64,000 bases of DNA from Natronorubrum halophilum (GTDB lineage Archaea; Halobacteriota; Halobacteria; Halobacteriales; Natrialbaceae). Every line of letters begins with the position of its first letter. Within the stretch, counting starts at the first letter, position 1. The notes beneath the pieces were generated by a model that did not search any database, was not told where the DNA came from, and was given only the letters and a program-made list of their open reading frames with translations. Location: positions 1 through 64,000 of the forward strand of contig NZ_QQTY01000004.1 of the NCBI RefSeq assembly GCF_003670115.1. The letters run 5' to 3'. Position numbers and translations under genes: made by a program. Positions 52,078-61,111 of the stretch are shown here, piece after piece.

Positions 52078-53265
52078 ATGCGCCTCTGGGAACGCTTCGT
52101 AGGCGTTATAGGTGGCAGAAATGTGATTATAGCTCTCGGCGGGCTGTACCTCATACTCGTTATAGGCTGGCTGCTCATGCCGACCTCTCCGCAGATGACT
52201 CTTGCGAATACTCTCATCGTTGCCTGCTTTATCGGCGGCTCTGGTGCCCTCCTCCTCGGTGGCGGATATCGATTGCCCCGCACCGACATCCACCCGAGAT
52301 TCTACTCCACTATTGCCGGCTGGTGTCTCGTCAGTATTGGGGTAATGCTCGCTATTCTCGCGCTCTACAACTTCCAGCCCGGTCCAGGCCTCTCTAACCC
52401 AATCCGGTCTGTGCTTATGCTTACAGGGTTCAGTTCCGTCGCCGGATACGGTGTCGGGACGTACGCTGCGCAAGCGAAAACACGGGCCCACCAACTTGAA
52501 CGGCAAAATTGTCTGCTGGAACAAACACAAAGACAACTCGAAGAATCGAACCAACGACTCGAGCAGTTTGCGTACGCCGCATCTCATGATCTACAAGAGC
52601 CGCTCCGAATGGTTTCAAGTTATCTGGAACTTATCGAGCACCGATACGGTGACGAACTCGACGAAGATGGTGAAGAGTTCCTCGACTACGCGATTGACGG
52701 ATCGGAACGAATGAAAGAGATGATCCAGGGGCTGCTCGAATATTCACGTGTAGACACGCAGGGGGAACCGTTCGAGCCCGTTGATCTTGACGAGGTGCTT
52801 GCCAACGTTCGCAAGGATCTCGAACTACAGATCAATGAGTCCCACGCCACTATCGAAACCGGCGAATTACCACGTGTTGAGGGTGATGAGAGACAATTAT
52901 ACCAACTCTTTCAGAATCTCCTTTCGAACGCGATTGAGTATAATAGCGACGAACCGCCACGAATCGACGTTTCCGCTGAACGTGATGCCGAGAAATGGGT
53001 TATTTCGGTTTGTGATAACGGCATCGGGATCGATCCAAAGGATCAAGACCGCGTCTTCGAGGTATTCCAACGGCTTCACAGCCAAGAAGAGCATTCGGGG
53101 ACGGGAATCGGACTCGCACTCTGTAAACGAATTGTCGAACGACATGACGGCGAGATTCAGATCGATTCCACAGCTGGCGAGGGGACGTCATTCACGTTTT
53201 CGTTACCAGCAGTGCTCAATAGTGCAGATAGCCACTCTACACAAAACGACTCAGTATCGACCTGA
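52078..53265 (+). CDS. Membrane sensor histidine kinase
   Basis: A 395-residue kinase from ATG 52078 (MRLWERFVGVIGGRNVIIAL). Four helices lie at about 14-34, 42-63, 78-98 and 110-131, then a coiled coil (135-162). The H box is FAYAASHDLQEPLRMV with H170. The ATPase domain has N box LLSNAIEYNSDEPP, G1 DNGIGIDPKDQDRVF, F box VFEVFQRLHSQ, G2 GTGIGLALCKRIVERHDG and GEGTSFTFSLP. It signals by autophosphorylation; no response regulator lies next to it, so it is an orphan. Stimulus unknown, probably sensed in or by the membrane region. Confidence 0.92.
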   Translation: MRLWERFVGVIGGRNVIIALGGLYLILVIGWLLMPTSPQMTLANTLIVACFIGGSGALLLGGGYRLPRTDIHPRFYSTIAGWCLVSIGVMLAILALYNFQPGPGLSNPIRSVLMLTGFSSVAGYGVGTYAAQAKTRAHQLERQNCLLEQTQRQLEESNQRLEQFAYAASHDLQEPLRMVSSYLELIEHRYGDELDEDGEEFLDYAIDGSERMKEMIQGLLEYSRVDTQGEPFEPVDLDEVLANVRKDLELQINESHATIETGELPRVEGDERQLYQLFQNLLSNAIEYNSDEPPRIDVSAERDAEKWVISVCDNGIGIDPKDQDRVFEVFQRLHSQEEHSGTGIGLALCKRIVERHDGEIQIDSTAGEGTSFTFSLPAVLNSADSHSTQNDSVST

Positions 53266-53551
53266 ATAGTCTATTTTACTGCGTCGGTACATTAGCGGCC
53301 TGAAACAAACGCAGTTGGTGGTGCTGAACTCAATCTCTGTATTTAGCATGGTATTTATGACGCCTTCTGGAGATAGAGAGTGCCGCCCGGTAACGTCTCC
53401 ACTGTACTTGCCGCGAGAAAGTTGAGTCGCCCTTAATTTTCTCCCGTCCTAAGGCTCTCCGCTAGCCGCTGTTATCACGGTCCCACCATCTGTAACAGTC
53501 ACTCTCGAGCACTCAGCCGCGTGGTTTCTGCAGATCGGCCTTTCCTCGAGC

Positions 53552-53574
53552 GCGGCGCGCGCTCTGCGCGCCGC
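53552..53574. repeat. GC hairpin
   Basis: GCGGCGCGC-GCTCT-GCGCGCCGC: nine perfect base pairs around a five-base loop, a very stable hairpin. Confidence 0.85.
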
Positions 53575-53584
53575 AAGATTACCC

Positions 53585-53617
53585 TGCCCCCTTAGGGGCA
53601 CCTACGGTAGGGGTGCC
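53585..53617. repeat. Two overlapping inverted repeats
   Basis: TGCCCC-CTTA-GGGGCA (53585-53600), and GGCACC (53597-53602) pairing with GGTGCC (53612-53617). The overlap allows two mutually exclusive folds, a switch-like feature. Confidence 0.7.
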
Positions 53618-53887
53618 TGCTAGTCGCGGTGCGTATACCGATCCCTGAAACGCCAGATTTAGGACCGTACGTACGCTTACTCTCCCGTCACCACATAGCC
53701 AGTTTTCGCTCCAACTCGCCCAAAACGGTCCGCTTTCGCTCGTTAACACGCTGGTGAAAGTGAAATACGCGTCAACGTGAGAACTTGTCTGAAATACCTG
53801 TATGATTCGGTGAAAGTTATCGACGAAACACGCGAGAAAAGACGTCTGCTGTAGCTATTCGACCGAGCAAACCGAACCGACGCAGGG

Positions 53888-55291
53888 TTATCTCAGTCGG
53901 CCCGGCAGCTCGTCAGCGCGAACCCGAACGTCGCGATCGTCGAGCCGATCGCGGTCGTACTCGAGCGCGATATCAGCGAGCGACGCACTCAGCGTCGCGA
54001 GGTACTGGAAGCCGATCTCGTCCGGATCACTGGCGCTATCAGGCGCTGGTTCGTCGTCGGTGCTCTGTTCCTCACGTTGTTCCTCACGGCGCTCAGTGCG
54101 TTCCTCAGCGCGTTCTTCCATGTCTTCGGGCATATCCTCCGGCCGCACTTCTCGAAGGATCTCGCGAGCCCGCTCGAGGAGCGCCTGGGAAACGAACACA
54201 ACGAGTACCGGATTCCCAAGTCGTTTGACGACACCAGCTTCCGCGAGTCGAGCGACGTGATACCGGACCGTCGATCTCGCGAGCCCGGTCCGCTCCTGGA
54301 GACAGTCGTAACTCGCGCCGGTTTCCTCAGCGATCACGCGGAGGATATCGTAGACGGCCGTCGTGCTTTCCTTGAGCGCTTCCCGGTAGATATCCGTCGC
54401 CAAGTCTTCGTACCGGTTCTTGAGCATCTGACGGCGTCCTGTCGGACGTTCGAACTCCCACGGTGGAGAAGTCGGTCCGTCGAAGAAATCGTCGGCCACG
54501 AGGTCCGAGCGCTCGATACCGGCCCATTGCGCGTGCGTAGCGACGATCGCGCGGAGGTGATCCATCACCGTATCCCACTCGTCAATGTGGGGGAGTTCCC
54601 CACCGTTCACACCAGCGTAAGACGCTTCGAGCTTCGGGTGGTGGAACGGATCGTTTTTGGGCTTTTTGTGCCAGCCGTTCGCCTGGTACAGCTTCAGTTC
54701 CGTACTGTAGCGCTGCTCGTCGAACCCGAGCAAATACCATCGATCGGTTTCGACCTTCGCCTCGAGCCAGCCTTCTTGCTGGCGCCGCTGGTGAGCGTCG
54801 ATCTCCGACTCGCCACCCCAGGCGACGAACTGCTTTGATTGTTCCATCGTCTCGACGACGGCGTTTTTCTTCGCGATCAAGAAGCGAATGTGCGCTTCGG
54901 CTCTCGCGAGTTTTCGCGCGTCGTCGACGCGATCGCGAAGGTCGAGCGCGTCGTTTCCGTACACCGCGAGAATCGCGTCATACATTCGGCGTTCGATCTC
55001 GTAGGGATCTTCTGCCCAGGTCGTCCACGCGAGCAACCGCGTTCCTTCTCCGTGTGGACACTCGAGCGGATCGCCGGACTTGTAGACCATATCACGGAAC
55101 TGGGGCATGATCTCGACGTGTAACGCCAGCGGTGGCTTTCGAAGCGACCGCTCGCCGTTATCGTCTTCTGGTCCCCACTCGCGGAGCTTCAGGTGCTGTT
55201 CGTAATACGCGCGGTAGTCGTCACCGCGGCCGGTGCCTGCTTTCCAGCGCGACGACGTGAGCACAGCGCGTAGTCGCCTCCAGGTAACCAC
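53888..55291 (-). CDS. DUF7845-like haloarchaeal winged-helix protein, 5' end uncertain
   Basis: A 467-residue frame. From about residue 24 (GDDYRAYYEQHLKLREWGPE) it resembles the large haloarchaeal plasmid/provirus protein family I take to be DUF7845: LHVEIMPQFRDMVYKSGDPLECPHGEGTRL, AEAHIRFLIAKKNAVVE, HPKLEASYAGVNGGELPHIDEWDTVMDHLRAIV. Residues about 315-375 are a winged helix (LRVIAEETGASYDCLQERTGLARSTVRYHVARLAEAGVVKRLG). A charged region with Arg/Glu repeats follows. The first 22 residues (starting GTG 55291) look non-native and the family normally extends further, so the gene may be truncated or frameshifted at its 5' end. Confidence 0.68.
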   Translation of the reverse strand: MVTWRRLRAVLTSSRWKAGTGRGDDYRAYYEQHLKLREWGPEDDNGERSLRKPPLALHVEIMPQFRDMVYKSGDPLECPHGEGTRLLAWTTWAEDPYEIERRMYDAILAVYGNDALDLRDRVDDARKLARAEAHIRFLIAKKNAVVETMEQSKQFVAWGGESEIDAHQRRQQEGWLEAKVETDRWYLLGFDEQRYSTELKLYQANGWHKKPKNDPFHHPKLEASYAGVNGGELPHIDEWDTVMDHLRAIVATHAQWAGIERSDLVADDFFDGPTSPPWEFERPTGRRQMLKNRYEDLATDIYREALKESTTAVYDILRVIAEETGASYDCLQERTGLARSTVRYHVARLAEAGVVKRLGNPVLVVFVSQALLERAREILREVRPEDMPEDMEERAEERTERREEQREEQSTDDEPAPDSASDPDEIGFQYLATLSASLADIALEYDRDRLDDRDVRVRADELPGRLR

Positions 55292-55811
55292 TCGGCGTCG
55301 AAATCTTCGACGGCAATATGCGGCTCGAGGTCGCGATCGCCGACGTTCGGTATCGAAGTCTGATCAGTGGATCCGCTGAGTACGGAATATCAATACGACA
55401 CCGATTGGTCTTCTGCCGATGTGCCAACGGAATGCCTGGCGCGCTCACATGTATGCGACTGGGCTACCATCGGACAGGTCACTGAACCGATAAGGCGACT
55501 GCCACGCGAGAAGCGGCCTGAAACCTGGCTTCACAGCCAATAGGCTGGGTGGGATGAGAGGAAGAAGTCAGACGTGAGGGATTCTCTATAGCTAACGCAA
55601 TGCTGGATACGCGTGCGTGTTGATCGAAAAGTCGGTACCAATATCTGGTGGATTGGGAGTACCGCCAAGTTGTGCTGAACACACGGCGCGAGTCGGTCGA
55701 AAGACGCTGTCAACGCGACAGTCACGGCGACCGTTCCGGTCTATAGTGGATATGACCGTACTATGATTTGACACTGCTAGCTTATGCTGCATCCAGCCCT
55801 CTCTACTCACC
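55292..55811. other. Intergenic, no supported gene
   Basis: Part of the region just upstream of 55291 may be the decayed 5' end of the DUF7845-like gene in another frame. Between 55500 and 55800 there are minus-strand frames of 60-75 residues without family signature. The composition suggests decayed mobile DNA, but no transposase motif is visible. Confidence 0.35.
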
Positions 55812-56903
55812 ATGACTCATGGCGCCGTCGATAACGTAACTGAGAGCGTTGCGAAACCGGCCGTCAGCGATTTGACGGGGGCGACTACGCAGCGAGCCAC
55901 TGACGAGTCCCGACGAGACGACGGACGGATGCGGGCGGTCGTCCACACCCGCTACGGGCCCCCGGACGTGCTCGAACTGCGGGACGTCGAACGTCCGACG
56001 CCTGACGCAGATCAAGTGCTTGTCCGCGTGCGGGCGGCGTCGGTCAACGCCGCTGACGGACACCTCATGCGCGGGACGCCGTTCCTCGTGCGCCTCATGG
56101 GATACGGGATCCTGGGACCCAAGCGCCCCCAGTTTGGGGCCGACGTGGCTGGCGTGGTCGAAGCAGTCGGGAGCAGGGTGACGTCGTTCCAGCCCGGAGA
56201 CGGCGTGATCGGCGACCTCTCGGGGTCGGGTAGGGGCAGTTTCGCGGAGTTCGTCTGTGCCGACGAGGCTATGTTGGCATCCCTTCCGGACGGCGTCGAC
56301 TTCGAGGCGGCCGCGGCCGCACCGATGGCGGCGGTCACCGCGCTCCAGGCTCTACGAGACCACGGGCGGATCCAGGAGGGTGACCGTGTACTGATCAACG
56401 GCGCTTCCGGTGGCGTCGGGTCGTTCGCGGTGCAGATAGCGAAGGCGTACGGCGCAACGGTGACCGGCGTCTGTCGCACGGAGAAGGTCGAAGCGGTCAG
56501 GTCGATCGGCGCCGAGGACGTCATCGACTACACCGAGGTGAACTACGCCGAGACCGGCGAGCGTTATGACCTGATCCTCGACGCCGGCGCACACCAGTCG
56601 GTGTTCGCGTCACGCCGCGCTCTCGCGTCCGGTGGTCGGTACGTCCTGGTCGGCGGAGCCCTGGGGCCGATGATGCAGGCGATGGTACTCGGTCCGCTCC
56701 TTTCGCGACTCGGGTCCAAACACACAACCGGCTTTATCGCATCGCCAAATCGAGCGGACTTAGACGTCGTGGCCGAACTCATCGCATCCGGTGACGTCGT
56801 CCCCCTCGTCGACCGACAATTCACCCTCGAGGAAGTACCCGAGGCGATCGCCTACCTCGAAGCGGGTCGGGCGACCGGGAAAGTCGTCGTCACCGTCGAG
56901 TGA
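55812..56903 (+). CDS. NAD(P)-dependent zinc-independent alcohol dehydrogenase/quinone oxidoreductase
   Basis: A 363-residue medium-chain dehydrogenase. The family-typical beginning is MRAVVHTRYGPPDVLELRDVERP at ATG 55929; the 39-residue extension from ATG 55812 is unusual but compositionally acceptable. VLINGASGGVGSFAVQIAKAYGATVTGVCRTEKVEAVRSIGAEDVIDY is the cofactor domain (AxxGxxG type). The structural and catalytic zinc ligands are missing (GADVAGVVEAVGSRVTSFQPGDGVIGD has no C-H-E set), so it is a quinone-oxidoreductase-like enzyme, probably NADPH-linked. Backbone-like GC content differs from its neighbours. Confidence 0.87.
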   Translation: MTHGAVDNVTESVAKPAVSDLTGATTQRATDESRRDDGRMRAVVHTRYGPPDVLELRDVERPTPDADQVLVRVRAASVNAADGHLMRGTPFLVRLMGYGILGPKRPQFGADVAGVVEAVGSRVTSFQPGDGVIGDLSGSGRGSFAEFVCADEAMLASLPDGVDFEAAAAAPMAAVTALQALRDHGRIQEGDRVLINGASGGVGSFAVQIAKAYGATVTGVCRTEKVEAVRSIGAEDVIDYTEVNYAETGERYDLILDAGAHQSVFASRRALASGGRYVLVGGALGPMMQAMVLGPLLSRLGSKHTTGFIASPNRADLDVVAELIASGDVVPLVDRQFTLEEVPEAIAYLEAGRATGKVVVTVE

Positions 56904-57141
56904 CCTTCTCGCCGTCGTCAACAGACCCGGAGAAGCGCTTCCTCGACGGCTACGAGTAAAATCGTTGATTCATATACAGTGCCCGAACTTCGTTCCCACG
57001 TGTGAACCTAAACCGCTTTGCTGAATAGAACCTCTGTATTCAGCGCGCGATTCTCGACAGCCAGCAGATAGATCGACGGCTCTGCTGGTAACGCTCTCAC
57101 CTGTACGTAACGCGGAATCTTCTTGATGTGATTTACTACAG

Positions 57142-57585
57142 TTAGTTCGAATTCTTCCGCATCCATATCAAGGACAGTAGCAGTGAGAGCACTAGTACCA
57201 TCACAATGTATTCGAGGCTGTCAACGGGGGTTCGAACAGCAATGATCCACACTGGAAATATTGTCTCAATGACACGGGCGATGACCCAGAACACGAGAAG
57301 GCCAGCGTTGAATAGAACTCCCAGTCTGAACGTCCACCGACCAGGGTCGAATAACAGATTGACAGCCAATAGTCCCTGACCAATAGCAAGCGCCGCAAAG
57401 AACGCCCCGTGTACTGGCCAGAATAACAGTGCCTCCGCCGCTACCCAGAGATAGAGCAGTTCTACCACGAATGCAAGACCAGCTGTGAGATATTGCGGCC
57501 GAGTAACCGACTCACCGACGAGAGAGCCAAACAGTGATCTCTCCGAGTTCGACTGGGGATCCAGACTCACGTCAGACCACCTCAA
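57142..57585 (-). CDS. Small membrane protein, four helices, coupled to the multicopper oxidase gene
   Basis: A 147-residue protein. Helices lie near 35-60, 64-80, 86-108 and 122-140. The ATG at 57585 overlaps the last 14 bases of the multicopper oxidase gene, suggesting translational coupling. VTRPQYLTAGLAFVVELLYLWVAAEALLFWPVHGAFFAALAIGQGLLAVNLLF resembles small quinone- or copper-linked membrane proteins only in general terms; function unknown. Confidence 0.7.
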   Translation of the reverse strand: MRWSDVSLDPQSNSERSLFGSLVGESVTRPQYLTAGLAFVVELLYLWVAAEALLFWPVHGAFFAALAIGQGLLAVNLLFDPGRWTFRLGVLFNAGLLVFWVIARVIETIFPVWIIAVRTPVDSLEYIVMVLVLSLLLSLIWMRKNSN

Positions 57586-59122
57586 AGTTTGCCATCATCA
57601 TCATATCTTCGTGCTCAAGGTTGTGACAATGGAAGACGTATTTCCCACGGTATGGTCCAAATCGAGCGACGACCTCGATAGTGTCACCGTCTAAAAAGAC
57701 CGTATCTTTCCACCCCGCATCGTACGGACCTGGAGGGCCGCCATTTCGGGAGAGGACTTTGAAGTGAACCAGATGCAGATGAGCAGGATGGGCAGGGTCG
57801 CTATCGAGCTCCCAGATTTCTACCGTGTCAAGTTTCGGGTTAGCGTCGATTCGCTCCGGGTCGAACGATTGGAGGTTGATCGTTGACATTCCTCCTTCCA
57901 TCCCCGCGAGGAAGTTGAACCGCCGAGTTTCAACAGCATCGTCAGGATCAGGGAACTCTAGTGGAGGGGAAAGTGTCGATGTAATCTCACTTTCATCGGA
58001 TTCTTCGCGGGTCACCTCAAACTGCATGATGTCGGCCGTCTTTCCTGATCCACGCCGGTTCGTGAGGGTCACTTCTGTCCCGATCGAATAGTTCGAGAAA
58101 TCAATGATGACGTCGAATCGCTCCGCCGGTGAAATACGAAGTCGATCGTGTGAGAGTGGTGTTTCAAGCAGTCCACCATCGCTTCCGATCTGTACGAATG
58201 CACTTCCATCAGATGGTACCGGGTCGAGTTCGAGATCGTACACCCGCGCGTTTGACCCGTTAAGCATTCGAAAGCGGTACTTCGTATTCGAGACATCCAA
58301 TTTGGGCCACGGTGCCCCGTTTACGAGTATCGTATCGCCGTACCAGCCGTCGCTCGCAACCGGCAGGACCCCGTGTTCGCCGAGGAGCGACGGATCGAGT
58401 GACGGGTAATACAGTTCGCCGTCCTCTCGGAAGGTCCGATCGCAGATCAAGAGTGGAATCTCTTTCTCGCCTGATGGGAGCAGAAGGTCATCTTCGATCT
58501 CATCGCGGATGATGTAGAAACCCGCTAGTCCCTTGTAGACCTGTGGGCCGGTGAAATCCATCCGGTGATCGTGGTACCAGAGCGTCGCCGCCCGCTGTTC
58601 GTTCGGGTACGTGTACTCTTTGGTGCCGTGAGAAAACCCATCAACGGTGCCAGCAGTGTGATGACTGGGGATTGCATCGTGATCGAAGTCCGGTGGAAAG
58701 AGGAGATCCGTAGGGTATCCATCGCTCTCCGGAGGAGTGACGCCGCCGTGGAGGTGTACGGAGACTGGAACGGGTAACTCGTTTTGCTGTTCGATCACAA
58801 CGCTCCGTCCGCTTTGCGCTTCAATCGTTGGACCGGGAAAGAGCCCGTCGTACCCCCAGATCGTCGTTTCGTATCCGGGGAGAATTTCTGCCGTTTCCTC
58901 CTGCTGTGTGATTTCATAATAGTCGGTCGTTTCATCGGTACGGACCGGTTCCGCCGTCGGTGGCACGGGGAGTGACGTCTCAAACCGTTCAACTTCGGGG
59001 CTCGCAACCCGACTCGCATCAAGGAGGCGCGCAACGGGGCGCGAGAGCGCACCGACGGGGAGGGCGACTCCGACCCCGGCCGTCAATCCGAGCTTCGTCA
59101 GCTGTCTGCGGGTAAATTCCAT
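57572..59122 (-). CDS. Multicopper oxidase (laccase/bilirubin-oxidase-like)
   Basis: A 516-residue exported copper oxidase. MEFTRRQLTKLGLTAGVGVALPVGALS is a twin-arginine-type signal (TRRQLTKLG). Copper motifs: HLHGG (123-127), LWYHDHRMD (181-189), HPAHLHLVHF near 448-457 (type 1/3 ligands) and HCHNLEHEDMMMM near 498-510. The final motif is H-C-H-x3-H-x4-M, giving the type 1 copper. It oxidises phenolic or metal substrates with oxygen outside the cell. The sequence resembles CotA-type laccases, including the long N-terminal segment; substrate unknown. A TGAACATGT box lies about 42-52 bases upstream of the ATG. Confidence 0.92.
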   Translation of the reverse strand: MEFTRRQLTKLGLTAGVGVALPVGALSRPVARLLDASRVASPEVERFETSLPVPPTAEPVRTDETTDYYEITQQEETAEILPGYETTIWGYDGLFPGPTIEAQSGRSVVIEQQNELPVPVSVHLHGGVTPPESDGYPTDLLFPPDFDHDAIPSHHTAGTVDGFSHGTKEYTYPNEQRAATLWYHDHRMDFTGPQVYKGLAGFYIIRDEIEDDLLLPSGEKEIPLLICDRTFREDGELYYPSLDPSLLGEHGVLPVASDGWYGDTILVNGAPWPKLDVSNTKYRFRMLNGSNARVYDLELDPVPSDGSAFVQIGSDGGLLETPLSHDRLRISPAERFDVIIDFSNYSIGTEVTLTNRRGSGKTADIMQFEVTREESDESEITSTLSPPLEFPDPDDAVETRRFNFLAGMEGGMSTINLQSFDPERIDANPKLDTVEIWELDSDPAHPAHLHLVHFKVLSRNGGPPGPYDAGWKDTVFLDGDTIEVVARFGPYRGKYVFHCHNLEHEDMMMMANFEVV

Positions 59123-59150
59123 GCGATACTCGGATCTGGAGTCAGATTCC

Positions 59151-59174
59151 GTTCAAGATGCTGGTGAACATGTT
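59151..59174 (-). promoter_or_regulatory. TGAACATGT box, multicopper oxidase copy
   Basis: GTTCA-AGATGCTGG-TGAACATGTT is an inverted repeat GTTCA-N9-TGAAC followed by ATGT. The FAD monooxygenase copy matches at 19 of 23 positions. Confidence 0.6.
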
Positions 59175-59238
59175 GTTCTCGACCAAATAACGGGACCCAG
59201 TGGAGATTCGCGGGGTTTGGATCTGGAGTGAGAACCAA

Positions 59239-59799
59239 CTATTGTTCGACGACGGACGGAATTCCGTTCGTTATCGACGGTTCGAGGTAGGTGTAGTAAT
59301 TGAACATATCTGTGTAAGATGGCCGATCGATTTCGACCAATGTGTCCTCGTAACTCGCGTCTAGCGCGCTTTTCGCGTCGTCAAGCGAGGTTCCCTCCGA
59401 GAGGAATCCGCGAACTTCGTCGCCTCGGCGGAACGCGCGCCTGCCGACGAGTAGCGCGTCCGGTGGGACGCCGCCACGAACCCGAAGCACGGGTGGAAGC
59501 GTTTCGAGTAGCGCTTCCGGCGCGCTACTTGTGTTGATGCGTCCGTGCTGACCGAAAGCGATACGATCGGCGATCTGCGCATCGAGCGGTGTGTGACTTG
59601 TGATGAGGAACGTGGCTCCGGTTTCTCTACGTTCGAGGATCATATCGTGTAGCACCCGAATCATCGATAGATCGAGTTCCGCGACGGGTTCGTCGAGGAG
59701 ATACAATGGGACATCCATCGACAGCGCGATTGCGACCTCGATCTTCCGTTTCATCCCGCCGGAGTACGTCCGGACGAGGCGATCGGCGTCGTCTTCCAT
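59239..59799 (-). pseudogene. ABC transporter ATPase, N-terminally truncated (no Walker A)
   Basis: A 186-residue frame from ATG 59799 (MEDDADRLVRTYSGGMKRKIEV). The signature YSGGMKRKIEVAIALS and Walker B PLYLLDEP are present, as is the H-loop LITSHTP. But the first about 115 residues of a normal ABC-2 type ATPase, including Walker A, are missing, and the adjacent upstream DNA does not encode them in any frame. Without Walker A it cannot hydrolyse ATP normally. The C-terminal accessory domain continues to the stop. No cognate permease is nearby. Treat as a decayed gene, though a stand-alone function is not excluded. Confidence 0.75.
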
Positions 59800-59877
59800 C
59801 GTGTATAGAGACTATGTGTACTCTCCAATATCTCCTCACAAAATCGATGATAAGTGTAGGAACCAGAGGGTGGTAAA

Positions 59878-59888
59878 GTGAACATGTG
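59878..59888 (+). promoter_or_regulatory. TGAACATGT box, third copy
   Basis: GTGAACATGTG lies 42-52 bases before ATG 59930 on the plus strand and about 79-89 bases before the ABC remnant on the minus strand, so it may serve either. Confidence 0.5.
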
Positions 59889-59929
59889 GCCGTCAAATCT
59901 CAACCGTCTCTGCGGCCATCATCTACCTG

Positions 59930-60340
59930 ATGGCAGAGTTAACAAACGTGCAATGGAAACGGATCCTCGCCGGTGGCATCGCTCCCCACGCGCTCTCGAT
60001 CGGCCTACTAATCGTAGCGATCGTCGCGTATACATTCCTCATCGCGTTCGGAACTGGTGGCGAACCCGACCAGGGATCACTGGACCAATTCAACACGGTA
60101 GTCGGGACGCAGCTGTTTCCCATCGTGACGATTCTGCTCACAATCCCGGCCGCAGCATGGGCTGCCAACAAGGCCGATCCGAAGGTGGCTACGATGCACG
60201 GGTTCGCTGTCGGATTTCTCGTCGCTGTAATCGGACTCGCCTTCGGTGCACTTGATCTACTGATGGGAGTTCAGTTTGTGATCACCATCATCGCCGGGAT
60301 TCTCGGTGCGAAACTGGAACCGGCGATTTTCAGCCGGTAG
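59930..60340 (+). CDS. Small membrane protein, four helices
   Basis: A 136-residue protein (MAELTNVQWKRILAGGIAPHALS). Four helices near 18-42, 60-78, 88-108 and 112-130, with short polar loops (TGGEPDQGSLDQ; NKADPKVAT). The gene is divergent from the ABC remnant, and the TGAACATGT box lies about 42-52 bases upstream. No family is recognised. Its position among copper-oxidase and HTH-10 genes suggests a role in the same response. Confidence 0.7.
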   Translation: MAELTNVQWKRILAGGIAPHALSIGLLIVAIVAYTFLIAFGTGGEPDQGSLDQFNTVVGTQLFPIVTILLTIPAAAWAANKADPKVATMHGFAVGFLVAVIGLAFGALDLLMGVQFVITIIAGILGAKLEPAIFSR

Positions 60341-60391
60341 CAGAATCCAGGATTGAAGATCGTAAGACTCTATTTTGCATTTTATGCGCCG

Positions 60392-61036
60392 TTACGGGTG
60401 AGGGACTGTCTCGGAGTCTCGTGGATCTCCGATAGCATCTTTGATGATCTCCCCTTCTGCCCGATGGAGGACACCGCTGATGACCGATTTATTGACGTTG
60501 AGTTCGTCGGCAAGATCAGTGAGTGAACACCTGCGCGGGTTATCGTAATACCCTCGCTCGATAGCAACAGTCAATATTTCGCGCTGGCGGGCTGTGAGCG
60601 AATCGACGACGTCGTACCCTTCCGTGATAGATAACACGTCATAATTGACGTCTCGCTCATCCAGAGACTGCCACAAGTCACCCATCTTTGATTCTGGCAT
60701 AACGAACTCGATGAACAGGTAGCCGTCACGAGCGACGACGGGAGATGTTGGATGGTATCCGATGTCTTCAGAAACGAAATACCCCTCGGGTGGTTCCCCT
60801 TCTAACATGACGACCACCGTCTCGTCGTCACTGTGCAATATCTCTACAGTCTCCGTGTCCCAGTACTTCATCGTTTCTTTGAACCGTTCTGTTTCATCCG
60901 TTCGAACTTCCAGTACGCTACAAACGTCCTCATCTTTCGGATAGTTCGCTAAAAATCGGAGAGAAATATCTGGAAATTCCTCGGCTAATGTCATCATATC
61001 CGGCATTGGTCCAACTTTCAGACGGACTCGTGGCAT
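60392..61036 (-). CDS. HTH-10 (bacterio-opsin activator family) transcriptional regulator
   Basis: A 214-residue regulator from ATG 61036 (MPRVRLKVGPMPDMMTLAEE). Residues 1-155 are a sensor/N-terminal domain of the GAF/bat-associated type; residues about 160-205 form the HTH-10 domain: LTARQREILTVAIERGYYDNPRRCSLTDLADELNVNKSVISGVLHRAEGEII. Members of this large haloarchaeal family activate or repress nearby operons. Its own promoter carries the TGAACATGT box (61073-61083), suggesting autoregulation and control of neighbouring genes. Confidence 0.88.
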   Translation of the reverse strand: MPRVRLKVGPMPDMMTLAEEFPDISLRFLANYPKDEDVCSVLEVRTDETERFKETMKYWDTETVEILHSDDETVVVMLEGEPPEGYFVSEDIGYHPTSPVVARDGYLFIEFVMPESKMGDLWQSLDERDVNYDVLSITEGYDVVDSLTARQREILTVAIERGYYDNPRRCSLTDLADELNVNKSVISGVLHRAEGEIIKDAIGDPRDSETVPHP

Positions 61037-61072
61037 ACGCACTCTTGGAGGTCTGACCTATTGGGGGCGCGG

Positions 61073-61083
61073 GTGAACATGTT
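61073..61083 (-). promoter_or_regulatory. TGAACATGT box, HTH-10 gene copy
   Basis: GTGAACATGTT is 37-47 bases upstream of ATG 61036 (minus strand). The GTTCA half-site of the longer form is not preserved here. Confidence 0.5.
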
Positions 61084-61111
61084 GGCGTTCTTGCGGCGGA
61101 ACGTTTCAAAC

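Larger units (their letters stand above)
53266..53887. other. Intergenic region, no gene; hairpin cluster
   Basis: No protein-coding frame is credible in 622 bases. It holds three tight inverted repeats between 53552 and 53617 and two GGTGAAAGT direct repeats near 53753 and 53812. A structured RNA, terminator cluster or plasmid-type origin are all possible. Confidence 0.5.

Noticed and set aside
55531-55813. Minus-strand frames that might be IS remnants
   Set aside because: No DDE or Y1 transposase motif or terminal inverted repeats could be found; resemblance to mobile DNA is only a general impression.
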